Source: Desertimonas sp963732335
GTDB lineage: Bacteria; Actinomycetota; Acidimicrobiia; Acidimicrobiales; Ilumatobacteraceae
Direction: 5' to 3'
DNA: 64,000 nucleotides
Assembly: GCA_963732335.1 (NCBI GenBank)
Contig: CAVSZO010000005.1
Span: 1-64,000, forward strand
A model generated the notes under the pieces. The model was not told where the DNA came from. It made no database searches and saw only the letters and a list, made by a program, of their open reading frames with translations. Position numbers and translations under genes: made by a program. This document shows, piece by piece, positions 9,065 through 16,947 of the stretch. Position 1 is the stretch's first letter. Each line of letters begins with the position of its first letter.

Positions 9065-9823
9065 CTAGGTCTCCGCAGCCGGCCTCCATCGCGCAATGGT
9101 GCAGAGCGCGTCGTGGGCGACGAGCCACGCTGAGGCCGTCGCATCGGATGCCGCGAGCTGGAGCGTTGCCGGCGAGTCGGCGACGTCGACCGGTGCAAGG
9201 TGCTCGATCTCGGCGATGCCGTGCCGGTCCGATGGGCCGCCGGCGAGCGACTCCTCGAGGATCGCCCACTGCGCAGCGTTGTTGACGTGACCGAGGACGT
9301 CGAGATCGACCGTGCGGATCGGCCACGGTCGGCTCGTGATGCCGTCGGTGGCCGGCCCCGGCAGCGAGAGCCGGGCCGAGACGCGACGTCCGCCGGCGGC
9401 GTCGCCATAGATCTGATGGAACTCGTCGTCGAGAGCCCGGATCCGGTCGGTCGCCGCGTCGACCTGGACCCACAGGCTGGCGGCCTCGACGGATCCGCCG
9501 CGGTCGCCGCGGATCGAAGTGCGCCGTTCCGCCCAACTGCGCCCCGTGCCCGAGCAGAACGTCGTCAGGGTCAGCGTCTCGCCGAGCAGTGGTACCTGAT
9601 CGATGGCGATGAGGGTGCGCCGCACGACCCAGGCGACGGCGTTGGTGAGCCCGCTGTCGACGGCGTCGTCGTTGGCGACGTCCTGAAGGTGACGTGCCAA
9701 CCCGTCGAGTCGTAGGCGGCCATGCGGGTCGGCGTCGCCGAGACGCACCCGGCCGGTGGCGCTGTATCGCCGGCCAGTGGGTGGGAGCGGCACGAGCTCG
9801 GTGGCGGCGGCGACAGCACCCAT
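9065..9823 (-). CDS. Acyl-ACP thioesterase (FAT-type, double hotdog)
   Basis: Hydrolyses acyl-acyl carrier protein to free fatty acids. Two hotdog domains are visible: the first starts at GRVRLGDADPHGRLRLDGLA with DVANDDAVDSG, and the second holds IRTVDLDVLGHVNNAAQWAI, the conserved D-x-N-x-H-x-N-N active-site region of the family. Length 252 residues from ATG 9823, typical for bacterial FAT proteins; a GTG seven codons upstream is also possible. Intact frame. It is flanked by a membrane-protein gene on the same strand and the two copies of the 48-bp inverted repeat, with no other lipid gene close by. Confidence 0.85.
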   Translation of the reverse strand: MGAVAAATELVPLPPTGRRYSATGRVRLGDADPHGRLRLDGLARHLQDVANDDAVDSGLTNAVAWVVRRTLIAIDQVPLLGETLTLTTFCSGTGRSWAERRTSIRGDRGGSVEAASLWVQVDAATDRIRALDDEFHQIYGDAAGGRRVSARLSLPGPATDGITSRPWPIRTVDLDVLGHVNNAAQWAILEESLAGGPSDRHGIAEIEHLAPVDVADSPATLQLAASDATASAWLVAHDALCTIARWRPAAET

Positions 9824-9902
9824 CGCCCGGTGACTCTGGCACACGCCGATGTTCGACGTTCAGGCGGTGGCCGGCGTGGTGCTGTCGGGACGGGGAGTCG
9901 CG

Positions 9903-10352
9903 TCAGGCTTCAGCAAACTCGGTGCGACGAGCGGGAGCCGGGCTCCTCCACCTGTCGACGAGCATCACCGTCACGAGAGGCGCGATGGCAATCGTCGCGA
10001 ACACGGCCAGCGAGGTGATCGCGAGCAACACCCACCTCGGCGCCGACAGGCCGGCGGTCGAGCCAATCTCCTCGCTCGCCACCCCCACCGCGGGAAGGCA
10101 CAAGAAGATGCACCCGCCGGCAGCGACGAGCCAACGCCACCAACGAGTCGTCAACGCCGCCACAACACCGAACGGGATCATCGCCACTCCGTAGATCAAG
10201 GCGATGAACACCGATCCGCCGAGGGTGAACTTGCCCTCGTGGTCGGCGGACACGGTCACGGCCCGCATCAGCAGGCGAGCCATGACCCCCACCGTGAAGC
10301 CACCGATCAACGCGGCGATCACGCCTCTTGCACCCGCCTGAATTGTCCGCAC
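9903..10352 (-). CDS. Small integral membrane protein, four predicted helices
   Basis: About 149 residues, almost all hydrophobic, with four likely transmembrane segments: VIAALIGGFTVGVMARLLM, SVFIALIYGVAMIPFGVVAA, WLVAAGGCIFLCLPAVGVA and VLLAITSLAVFATIAIAPLV. No family recognised. The start is uncertain; GTG at 10352 puts a short basic stretch (VRTIQAGARG) before helix 1, in line with an inside-positive N-terminus, and the sequence further upstream overlaps the 48-bp repeat. It precedes the thioesterase gene by 80 bases on the same strand and could share a transcript. Confidence 0.55.
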   Translation of the reverse strand: MRTIQAGARGVIAALIGGFTVGVMARLLMRAVTVSADHEGKFTLGGSVFIALIYGVAMIPFGVVAALTTRWWRWLVAAGGCIFLCLPAVGVASEEIGSTAGLSAPRWVLLAITSLAVFATIAIAPLVTVMLVDRWRSPAPARRTEFAEA

Positions 10353-10418
10353 GGGCCGAGAAGCTACAAACCGGACCGCCCGGGACCAACGCCGGCGCCA
10401 ATCTCTCTCCGCGACGCC

Positions 10419-10466
10419 GAAGTCCCGACACATCGACCACGTTGCGGCCCGCTCGGTCGGGACTTC
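10419..10466. repeat. 48-bp inverted-repeat element, copy 2
   Basis: GAAGTCCCGAC, 26 bases, GTCGGGACTTC. Arms are identical to copy 1 at 9003..9050; the centre keeps ATCG and CGGCCCGC when copy 1 is reverse-complemented. This copy lies in a divergent intergenic space (membrane protein versus metallo-hydrolase), so a pure terminator role is unlikely. Confidence 0.75.
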
Positions 10467-10546
10467 CCGGCGGGGTGGGCGCGCTGTTATGGTCAGCGGA
10501 CCACACGGCGGACCACGGCGGACCACGGCGGAAACGGGGACCCATC

Positions 10547-11344
10547 ATGATCACCACGTACAAGGCGGCACCCGACATCGACGTGCTGACGTCGAGCTTC
10601 CCGATCCCGGGCTTCGGATTCGTCCCGATCAACGCCTTCGTCCTCCACGGTCCCGAGCCACTCCTCGTCGACACCGGCGCGGTCGTCGAGCGCGAGGAGT
10701 TCATGACCGCGCTGCGCTCCGTCATCGATCCGGCCGACCTGAAATGGATCTGGCTCACGCACACGGACTTCGACCACATCGGAGCACTGCCCCAGTTGCT
10801 CGACGAGAACCGCGACCTGCGAATCATCACCACGTTTGCCGGCGTCGGCATCATGAGCCTCAGCGCGCCCCTGCCGATGAACCGGGTCCATCTTCTCAAC
10901 CCCGGCCAACAGATGGTCGTCGGTGACCGGACTCTCACCGCGTTCAGGCCACCGGCGTTCGACAATCCGTCGACGACCGGCTTTCACGACAGCAAGTCCG
11001 GGGCCCTGTTCAGCTCCGACTGCTTCGGCGCACTGCTGTCGGCGGTGCCGGAGAGTGCCGCTGACCTGAACAGCGACGAACTACGCGAGGGCCAGATCTT
11101 CTGGGCCACCGTCGACGCGCCGTGGCTGCACAAGGTCGACACCGCAGCGTTCGCCAGAGAGCTCGACGGCATCCGAGCGATCGAGCCGACCACGATCCTG
11201 AGCAGCCATCTACCTGCGGCCCCGGGCGACATGCTCGATCGGTTGCTGGCCGCGCTCGGAGCCGTCCCGTCGGCGCAGCCATTCGCCGCACCAGATCAGG
11301 CGGCACTCGAGCAGATGCTGGCCGAGCTGACGGCCGGATCCTGA
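10547..11344 (+). CDS. MBL-fold metallo-hydrolase
   Basis: A 265-residue metallo-beta-lactamase-fold hydrolase. The zinc motif is THTDFDHIGALPQLL (T-H-x-D-x-D-H in place of the usual H-x-H-x-D-H, so the first ligand is replaced by Thr-His spacing typical of the flavoprotein-like or oxygen-binding branch). DTGAVVEREEF upstream and SSDCFGALL and LSSHLPAAPGDML downstream supply further metal residues. ATG 10547 follows a short tandem repeat of about 12 bases (10501-10532) in the leader. Related proteins include the metallo-hydrolase half of diflavin nitric-oxide or oxygen reductases; the flavodoxin half is absent here. Intact. Confidence 0.8.
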   Translation: MITTYKAAPDIDVLTSSFPIPGFGFVPINAFVLHGPEPLLVDTGAVVEREEFMTALRSVIDPADLKWIWLTHTDFDHIGALPQLLDENRDLRIITTFAGVGIMSLSAPLPMNRVHLLNPGQQMVVGDRTLTAFRPPAFDNPSTTGFHDSKSGALFSSDCFGALLSAVPESAADLNSDELREGQIFWATVDAPWLHKVDTAAFARELDGIRAIEPTTILSSHLPAAPGDMLDRLLAALGAVPSAQPFAAPDQAALEQMLAELTAGS

Positions 11345-11402
11345 GGCGCGACACCGGTCACCCGGCCGGCCGCTCGCGTGAGCCGAAACGCCAGGGAGTC
11401 CC

Positions 11403-11907
11403 CTATTCGGTTGCGGTGACGACGTCGGTCATGCTGGCGCTGTAGGCCTCGACCAACTCCTGCTGTTCTCGTTGCGGGACGCCATAGAAGTCGAGGGCCC
11501 GGACGATCTCGGCGCCGACCTCGGCGAACTCCTCGGCGCTGAGGTTGAGTTCGGCATGAGCCTCGCTGAGTGGCAGTCCGGTGTACTCGAAGGGTCCTCC
11601 GGCCACCGACGCGACCCACAGGGTCCGCCCGAACTTGAGACCCGGCAGCCGTGATTCCGCCTGTGTTTCGTTCCACTCCTTGAGCGCCGGGTTCTCGTTG
11701 AGCTTCGGATTCTTGATGATCTCGTCGCTGAAGCGGTTGACGACGGCGGCGATCGCGAAGTAGCCGCCCAGTCGCTCGTACAGGCTCGCTTCGGCGGGAC
11801 GTCTCGGCCGTGCCTTCGGCGACTGCCGGCAGCCCTCCGATCGCCGCCACTCCGGCGAGCACGCCGGCTCCCTTGGCCACCGTCCGTCGATCCATGCGTC
11901 TGTCCAT
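11403..11907 (-). CDS. Truncated hemoglobin (group 1) with Tat-like signal (one frameshift)
   Basis: Globin of the truncated group: SLYERLGGYFAIAAVVNRF is the family N-terminus, GGPFEYTGLPLSEAHAELN holds the proximal histidine region, and LSAEEFAEVGAEIVRALDFY the last helices. It would bind heme and O2 or NO. Unusually, a twin-arginine-like signal precedes it: MDRRMDRRTVAKGAGVLAGV with a hydrophobic stretch and a VAEG-type cleavage region, in a different frame from the globin; one indel near 11810 joins them. Start ATG 11907 has an excellent GGGAGG ribosome site. Export of such a globin would place it outside the membrane. It lies opposite the metallo-hydrolase, tail to tail. Confidence 0.75.
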
Positions 11908-12015
11908 CTCGTCCTCCCGATGGGCGACCGCCGCGGCGTCTGGCGCGGTGCGGCAGTGTAAGTCCCGGTAGTTGGCAATAACAACAGTAGTCACTGGTGT
12001 TATCGCGTGCAAGTC

Positions 12016-12675
12016 CTAGGGGGCAACGACCACGCAGCAGCGCTCCGGTGACGGTGCCAGCACGGCGCGCAGCGCCGGTGTCTGCGTGCCGGTCACGACG
12101 CCGGCGACGAAGGCCAGGTTCATCCCGCAGATGACGTCTGGCTGTGCTTGGGCGACCTGCCGGAACGGGCAGTTGCGCAGCACCACGTCGTCGCCGTCGA
12201 TCGCCGGCTCGTAGCCGAGGACGCGCAGTGCCGTGAGCAGGCGACTGTCGCCGGTGTCTGCCGTCATCTGCCGTCCGACCTGGCGGCCGTACTCGGTGGC
12301 CACATCAGCGAGCGCTTCCCGCGGGGGATCGGCCGGGCCTCGATCCAACGCCTCGGCGAGGATCTCGGCGGCGAGGTCGTAGCGGCGCGGTGGGATGGCC
12401 ACCGAGAGTTCGAGGGCCGTCGGGCGGTAGCGCTTCGCCGGATGGCCGACGACGCCCGCCCCTTCGTCGCGTGCGTAGGTCGCCTCGAGGAAACCTTCGG
12501 ACAGCAACTTCTCGAGATGGAAGGTGGCCAGCCGAACCGAGATACCGACCGCATCGGCCACCTCGGCCCGGCTCAGCGGCGCGTCGGCGGTCCGCACGGC
12601 GAGGTACGCCGCCCGCCGCGCCGGATCATCGAGCACGCTCAGCCGGACGATCGCCTCGTCGAGGTCGCGACGCAT
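12016..12675 (-). CDS. ArsR/SufR-like winged-helix regulator with C-terminal cysteines
   Basis: A 219-residue transcription factor. Residues 1-90 form a winged helix (APLSRAEVADAVGISVRLAT for the recognition helix, then FHLEKLLSEGFLEATYARDE for the wing). The C-terminal domain carries NCPFRQVAQAQPDVICGMN and ends SPERCCVVVAP; this spaced cysteine pattern resembles COG2345/SufR-type regulators that bind an iron-sulfur cluster, so redox or Fe-S sensing is plausible. The ATG at 12675 starts MRRDLDEAIVRLSVLDDPAR; upstream in-frame residues have no helix-turn-helix character. It is divergent from the AraC gene, 102 bases apart, and follows the hemoglobin gene upstream on the same strand. Confidence 0.75.
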   Translation of the reverse strand: MRRDLDEAIVRLSVLDDPARRAAYLAVRTADAPLSRAEVADAVGISVRLATFHLEKLLSEGFLEATYARDEGAGVVGHPAKRYRPTALELSVAIPPRRYDLAAEILAEALDRGPADPPREALADVATEYGRQVGRQMTADTGDSRLLTALRVLGYEPAIDGDDVVLRNCPFRQVAQAQPDVICGMNLAFVAGVVTGTQTPALRAVLAPSPERCCVVVAP

Positions 12676-12777
12676 GCCTCTAGCACTACCACCACATTGC
12701 CCAACCCGGCGCGCTGTCTGTGGCGAGGGAGTCGCCGAGGGCCACGAACTGACGTCGGTCGGCCACACTGGTCGGCG

Positions 12778-13224
12778 GTGACCTCGCTACCCGCAGCCCG
12801 TTACCTGCTCCGAGCTCGCGATCTCGCCGACCGTCGGTATGCCGAGTCGGTCACCGTCGCCGACATGGCTCGCGCCGCCCACCTGTCATCGGCGCACTTC
12901 AGCCGTGAGTTCCGCCGGGCGTTCGGGGAATCACCGCACCAGTACCTGCTGACCCGGCGGCTGGAGAGGGCGGCGGCGTTGTTGCGCACGACGGACTGGA
13001 CGGTCGCCCGCATCTGCACAGCGGTCGGGATCCAGAGCCAGCCGACATTCACGACGAGCTTTCGCATCCACTTCGGTCAGACACCCACGGAGTACCGGGC
13101 GGCCTACGTTCCCGCCATGGCCCACGCAATCATTCCGATGTGCGTGACCCGCGTGTACGGGCGACCGCAGTACCGCACGATTCGAGAAGACGGCCGCGAC
13201 GCCGATCAGTACGTTCGACCGTGA
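12778..13224 (+). CDS. AraC-family DNA-binding regulator, DNA-binding domain only
   Basis: A 148-residue protein made almost entirely of the two helix-turn-helix units of AraC/XylS regulators: SVTVADMARAAHLSSAHFSR, then EFRRAFGESPHQYLLTRRLE, and the second unit ARICTAVGIQSQPTFTTSFR with GQTPTEYRAAY. No ligand-binding domain is present. GTG 12778 is chosen because it begins the conserved helix YLLRARDLADRRYAESVTVA. It is followed 39 bases later by a VOC-fold gene on the same strand, a pairing often seen where the regulator controls that gene. Intact. Confidence 0.8.
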   Translation: MTSLPAARYLLRARDLADRRYAESVTVADMARAAHLSSAHFSREFRRAFGESPHQYLLTRRLERAAALLRTTDWTVARICTAVGIQSQPTFTTSFRIHFGQTPTEYRAAYVPAMAHAIIPMCVTRVYGRPQYRTIREDGRDADQYVRP

Positions 13225-13263
13225 AGCGAGAACCCCGTCTCGCTCCGACTCGTAGGAGTAACC

Positions 13264-13695
13264 ATGATCCGCATTGCCACCGCCCAAGTCTGGGTCCACG
13301 ACCAGGACGAAGCCCTCGCCTTCTACACCGACAAGGTCGGCATGGAGGTTCGCGCCGACGTGACGTTGCCCGAGATGGGCGACTTCCGCTGGCTGACTGT
13401 CGGTCCGGCCGATCAGCCCGACGTGGCGATCGTGCTGATGGCCATTCCGGGACCACCGGTGATCGACGACGAGAGCGCCAGTCAGATCCGAGAACTGATG
13501 GCCAAGGGTTTTGCTGGCACGGTGTTCCTGACGACCGACGACTGCCAGAAGACCTACGAGGAGATGAGCGCCCGCGGCGTCGAGTTCGTCGAGACACCTG
13601 AGGTGCGCCCCTACGGGATCGACGCCGGCTTCCGTGATCCGTCCGGCAACAGCGTGCGCCTCACCCAGGTCGCCGAGAACTTCGGCGGAGGGTGA
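13264..13695 (+). CDS. VOC-family (glyoxalase/bleomycin-resistance) protein
   Basis: A 143-residue vicinal-oxygen-chelate protein: TAQVWVHDQDEALAFYTDKV at the start and the second half DCQKTYEEMSARGVEFVETP ending DPSGNSVRLTQVAE. These two beta-alpha-beta-beta-beta modules usually bind a divalent metal via His/Glu; here the first ligand position is Gln-Val-Trp rather than His, so metal binding is unsure. ATG 13264 has an upstream GTAGGAG ribosome site. Probably one transcription unit with the AraC-type gene before it. Substrate unknown. Confidence 0.8.
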   Translation: MIRIATAQVWVHDQDEALAFYTDKVGMEVRADVTLPEMGDFRWLTVGPADQPDVAIVLMAIPGPPVIDDESASQIRELMAKGFAGTVFLTTDDCQKTYEEMSARGVEFVETPEVRPYGIDAGFRDPSGNSVRLTQVAENFGGG

Positions 13696-13988
13696 CGTCA
13701 ATCCGCTGGGGCGCCGATTCCGGCGGGAAGTCGGCGCTTCAGCGAGAGCAGTCGGAGACGGATGTGCGCCAACGTCGGGCCAATCCGTCGTGGAGATCGA
13801 GGCGAACCCGCCGGCGCTCTTCGAGGTAGGCGTCCTGCAGAGCTTGTTCGCGTCGCGGAGGTCTTCGCCGACTCTGATCGCTTCGGATGATCCGCTAGCG
13901 GCGTCACTCGCCGTGAATCGCGGCGCAATGCACGACTGGACGGTCCGTGGTCAGGACGTGAATTTGCTCGACACAATCAGGATCCCGG
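13696..13988. other. Intergenic stretch without a supported gene
   Basis: The roughly 290 bases between the VOC gene and the convergent hydrolase hold only short frames lacking ribosome sites or recognisable protein features. On the minus strand a few phrases can be read if frames are joined, which could be a decayed gene end, but I could not assign it to a family. Confidence 0.4.
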
Positions 13989-14816
13989 TCACGCGGGATC
14001 GGAACTGCCGGTCATGGCGTGGGTCAGGGCCCAGTCGAGGGCGTAATCGGCTACTTGCTCCCAGCCGTCGATCGACGGCAGCAGGTGCGGGCCGGTGAAC
14101 TCCTTGACCTCGGTAACCGTGCCCTCGGCCTTGTAGTGCTTGGCGTTCGATCGCTGGAGAGACGGCGGCATGAGGTGGTCGTCGCTGCCCGAGATGAACA
14201 GCAGCGGGGCCCGATTCGGGTTCTTGTAGTCGACGTGCGTGGCGTCCTTGCCGGGGTGGATGTTGGCCAGCGCGCTCGCCCAGAAGATCTGTCCGGATGC
14301 CGGGACGTGGTAGCGCTCGTAGAGCTGCCGGCCACGCTCCTCGTCGAACGTGTTCGTGAAGGCGTACTGCCACTGCTCGAACGTGAAGCCCACCGCCCGG
14401 TGCCGGTTGGCCGGGTTCTTCAGGACCGGAAACGTCGCTTTGACCTGGGCGAGCGGCACTCGCTTCACACCTTCGGTCGGCGCCGAGTTGATGGCCACGC
14501 CAGCCGCCCCGTGGCCGCGATCCATCAGGATCTGCGTGAACACCCCGCCAGCCGAGTGCCCGATCAGGATCGGCGGGCGATCGAGATCTCCGATGACTCC
14601 CTCGAGACGCTCCAAGATCTGCGGCACCGTCACCTGCTCGATCGGGGTCGGGTCGGCGTTCAGCGCCTCCACCTCCACGTCGAAGCCCGGGTACGCCGGC
14701 GCCAGCACGGTGAACCCCTTCTTCTCGTAGTGGGCGATCCAGTCTTCCCAGCTCCGCGGGGTAACCCAGAACCCGTGGATCAGAACGATGGTGTCGGGGG
14801 AGTCTTGAGCGCTCAT
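13989..14816 (-). CDS. Alpha/beta-fold hydrolase
   Basis: A 275-residue alpha/beta hydrolase, probably an esterase or lipase-like enzyme of the cytoplasm. The oxyanion segment is IVLIHGFWVTPRSWEDWIAH, the nucleophile elbow GHSAGG (serine in LIGHSAGGVFTQILMDRGHG), the acid near FISGSDDHLMPP and the histidine in FTGPHLLPS before the end. The ATG at 14816 (MSAQDSPDTIVLIHGF) starts just before the fold; sequence further upstream has no support. Intact frame with family-typical length. Divergent from a VOC gene by 67 bases. Confidence 0.85.
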   Translation of the reverse strand: MSAQDSPDTIVLIHGFWVTPRSWEDWIAHYEKKGFTVLAPAYPGFDVEVEALNADPTPIEQVTVPQILERLEGVIGDLDRPPILIGHSAGGVFTQILMDRGHGAAGVAINSAPTEGVKRVPLAQVKATFPVLKNPANRHRAVGFTFEQWQYAFTNTFDEERGRQLYERYHVPASGQIFWASALANIHPGKDATHVDYKNPNRAPLLFISGSDDHLMPPSLQRSNAKHYKAEGTVTEVKEFTGPHLLPSIDGWEQVADYALDWALTHAMTGSSDPA

Positions 14817-14883
14817 CGCCGTGACCCTAGGGGTTTGGTGATCGATCTGCCCGCGGAACGACAACGGTCACGTCGACTCCACC

Positions 14884-15303
14884 GTGACGGCCAAGATGAG
14901 CGAGCCTGTCGAGGTGTTCGACGAGTTGGAATTCATCTATTGCCCGAGTTCTGACGCCGCCGCCGAGTCGACGTATTACGTCGAGGCCCTCGGGGCCAGG
15001 TTGGTGTACGCCATCGAAGCGTTCGAGACCCGTGTCGCGATGCTGCGGCTCACCGATGCCGGTCCGAAACTGCTCCTCGCCGAGCACTTGCACGGTGAGC
15101 AGCCTGTGCTCATCTACCGCGTCTCGGATCTCGACGCGGCTGAGGCCGAGTTCGCCCGACGAGGTGTCCGGTTCAGCGCACGCTTCGGCTTCCCCGACGG
15201 CGATGCCACGGAGCTGGAAGTACCTGGCCCGCAACGCATTGCCGTGTACGAGCGCACGAGACCCGAACGGGCTGCGCAACTCGAGGGCCGCAGGGACTTC
15301 TGA
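14884..15303 (+). CDS. VOC-family protein
   Basis: A 139-residue vicinal-oxygen-chelate protein: ELEFIYCPSSDAAAESTYYV (first strand and helix), VAMLRLTDAGPKLLLAEHLH (metal-side strand with histidine), then DLDAAEAEFARRGVRF and TELEVPGPQRIAVYERTRPE at the end. Start GTG 14884 (VTAKMSEPVEVFDELEFI); ATG 14896 is also possible. No enzyme class can be assigned. It is intact and lies head to head with the alpha/beta hydrolase and tail to tail with the MerR regulator. Confidence 0.75.
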   Translation: MTAKMSEPVEVFDELEFIYCPSSDAAAESTYYVEALGARLVYAIEAFETRVAMLRLTDAGPKLLLAEHLHGEQPVLIYRVSDLDAAEAEFARRGVRFSARFGFPDGDATELEVPGPQRIAVYERTRPERAAQLEGRRDF

Positions 15304-15357
15304 CCGCTTGATCGTCGTCATCATTGAGCCGTCGTTCGGACGCTGGCGGATTCGGGG

Positions 15358-16193
15358 TCAACCGAGCGGGTAGGCGATGTCGCAGACGAGATCGTCGTCA
15401 CCGATGTCGTCGGGTTCGGCGAGGTCACCTCGCGACACGAAAGTCGACTCCGCGGACGAGCGGTCACCTCGGCGGAAGCGGCAACGGCGTCATAGGCGGC
15501 GAGGATGGCGGGATACTCCCATTGCGCCTTGGTGATCGTGGTGAATGCCTCGTCGTGCGCTGGCTCGGTGCGGATACCGATCACCGAGCTCGAGTTCACA
15601 TCGTCAGGGCAGCCGAGGATCGCCTCCAACGGACCATCACTGTCGTGGTCGACGATGCCGTGGAAGATCAGTGTGAACGGTGCCGTCGGCGTCCGACCGT
15701 CGAGGTGTCGCCGAAACGCAGCCTTCGCCTCGCCGACGAAACCGTCGGTCTCGTCGGCGCGGACTCGACGCTGCATGGACATCACTCGGTGGGCGGTGAC
15801 GTGGCGGGTCTGGATCGGGAACAACGGCGGGTCCTCTCTGCGGATGATGGCGTGGATGTGGCGGATGAGTGCTCGGCGGCTCGTGTGCTGGGCTTCGAGG
15901 CGGCGCAGGTGTTCGTCGAGACGCTCTGCCGCCTGTTCGGGGTCGGTGTCGAGGTCGGCGCGGAACTGGGCGATCTCGGCGAGTCCGAGCTCGGTCGCCC
16001 GACAGAGACCGATGAGCCGGCCGACACGGGCTTGGTCGAGGCTGTAGTAGCGGTAGCCGCTCGTCTGATCGACCCGCTTCGGGCAGAGCAATCCGGACTC
16101 GTCGTAGATCCGCAGGGCCTTGATGGTGAGCTGGGTCAGACGGGCGAACTCGCCGATCGTGAGCAGCGGTTCAGGCGAGCGTTCGGTCGGCAC
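15358..16193 (-). CDS. MerR-family regulator with GyrI-like effector domain (one frameshift)
   Basis: Transcription activator/repressor that would bend a promoter with long spacer. Residues 10-80 form the MerR DNA-binding module (LLTIGEFARLTQLTIKALRI, YDESGLLCPKRVDQTSGYRY); a coiled-coil dimer helix follows (AAERLDEHLRRLEAQHTSRR) and the rest is a BmrR/GyrI-like small-molecule-binding domain. The frame breaks after AASAEVTARP; the true end ESTFVSRGDLAEPDDIGDDD ... DIAYPLG is in another frame with stop at 15358. Start ATG 16193 is preceded by a MerR-type promoter (16200-16230), suggesting autoregulation. No efflux or target gene is adjacent. Confidence 0.8.
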
Positions 16194-16199
16194 GAGCCG

Positions 16200-16230
16200 A
16201 TCATCGACCCTTCCCCAAGGGGCGAGTCAA
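16200..16230 (-). promoter_or_regulatory. Candidate MerR-type autoregulated promoter
   Basis: On the minus strand, TTGACT (16230-16225) and GATGAT (16205-16200) are separated by 19 bases, the long spacer typical of MerR-controlled promoters. The spacer holds a perfect palindrome CCCCTTGGGG (16213-16222). It sits just upstream of the MerR start codon at 16193. Confidence 0.4.
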
Positions 16231-16458
16231 GCAGAAGTCCGCACTGGGGAGGGCATCGTCGGCGAACCTGGCGATGAACCCGGCAACTCCGAGCAACAGC
16301 CTCATCGAGCGGCGTCGCCGCTGCCGAATCCGTCGAGTGACGGTACCTCCGACCCCTCGCTACCTGCGCTGATTGCCGGTTGGCCGGGGTGGCAGTACCG
16401 TGGGGGTTGCCTTCAACCAGTAGGGCTGTCGCCCTTGTTGCGTCCGTTGGAGGTGGCC

Positions 16459-16908
16459 ATGTCCGTCGATCTGCCCGAATTCTCTGTTCGTGTCGCTCTC
16501 GGGATCACGCAACGCGTTGTCGTCAACGGTGAACTCGATCTGGTGACCGCACCACGGCTCGAGGAGTGTCTCGATGGCGTCGTCGACTCGACCGACGGCG
16601 ACGTCGTCGTCGATCTCGCCAACGTCACCTTCATCGACTCGACCGGACTGCGCGTCCTGCTCGTGGCCCATGATCGGCTCGCCGAATCAGACCGCACGCT
16701 CGCCGTGGGTAATCCCAGTGTCCAGGTCGTCCGGTTGCTCGAGATCTGCGGGCTCGGCAACGTCATCGAGACCGACACGGCGGTCAACGAGGGCATCGCA
16801 CCCTCCGCCGAACCAACGGTGATCACGATTGCCGCGGGCGATGGCGACGTCGCAGGGGACGGACATCCACCGACCTCAGCGCTGATCAGCCAGGCCGGCA
16901 CCGGCTGA
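16459..16908 (+). CDS. STAS-domain anti-sigma-factor antagonist
   Basis: A 149-residue protein with one STAS domain in residues 1-105: QRVVVNGELDLVTAPRLEEC then DGDVVVDLANVTFIDSTGLR, where the serine of IDSTG is the usual phosphorylation site. Family members release sigma factors from anti-sigma kinases by partner switching. A 40-residue tail rich in Ala, Gly and Asp (ITIAAGDGDVAGDGHPPTSA) follows, longer than usual. ATG 16459 has a GGAGG ribosome site seven bases upstream. No anti-sigma kinase or phosphatase is encoded beside it. Intact. Confidence 0.85.
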   Translation: MSVDLPEFSVRVALGITQRVVVNGELDLVTAPRLEECLDGVVDSTDGDVVVDLANVTFIDSTGLRVLLVAHDRLAESDRTLAVGNPSVQVVRLLEICGLGNVIETDTAVNEGIAPSAEPTVITIAAGDGDVAGDGHPPTSALISQAGTG

Positions 16909-16947
16909 CCCTCCGGCACCGTTGACACCGGCGACCAAACCGAGTGT

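Noticed and set aside
10501..10532. Short tandem CACGGCGGACCA repeat, checked as a CRISPR-like or iteron array
   Set aside because: Only about two and a half 12-base units with no spacers; not a CRISPR or origin.
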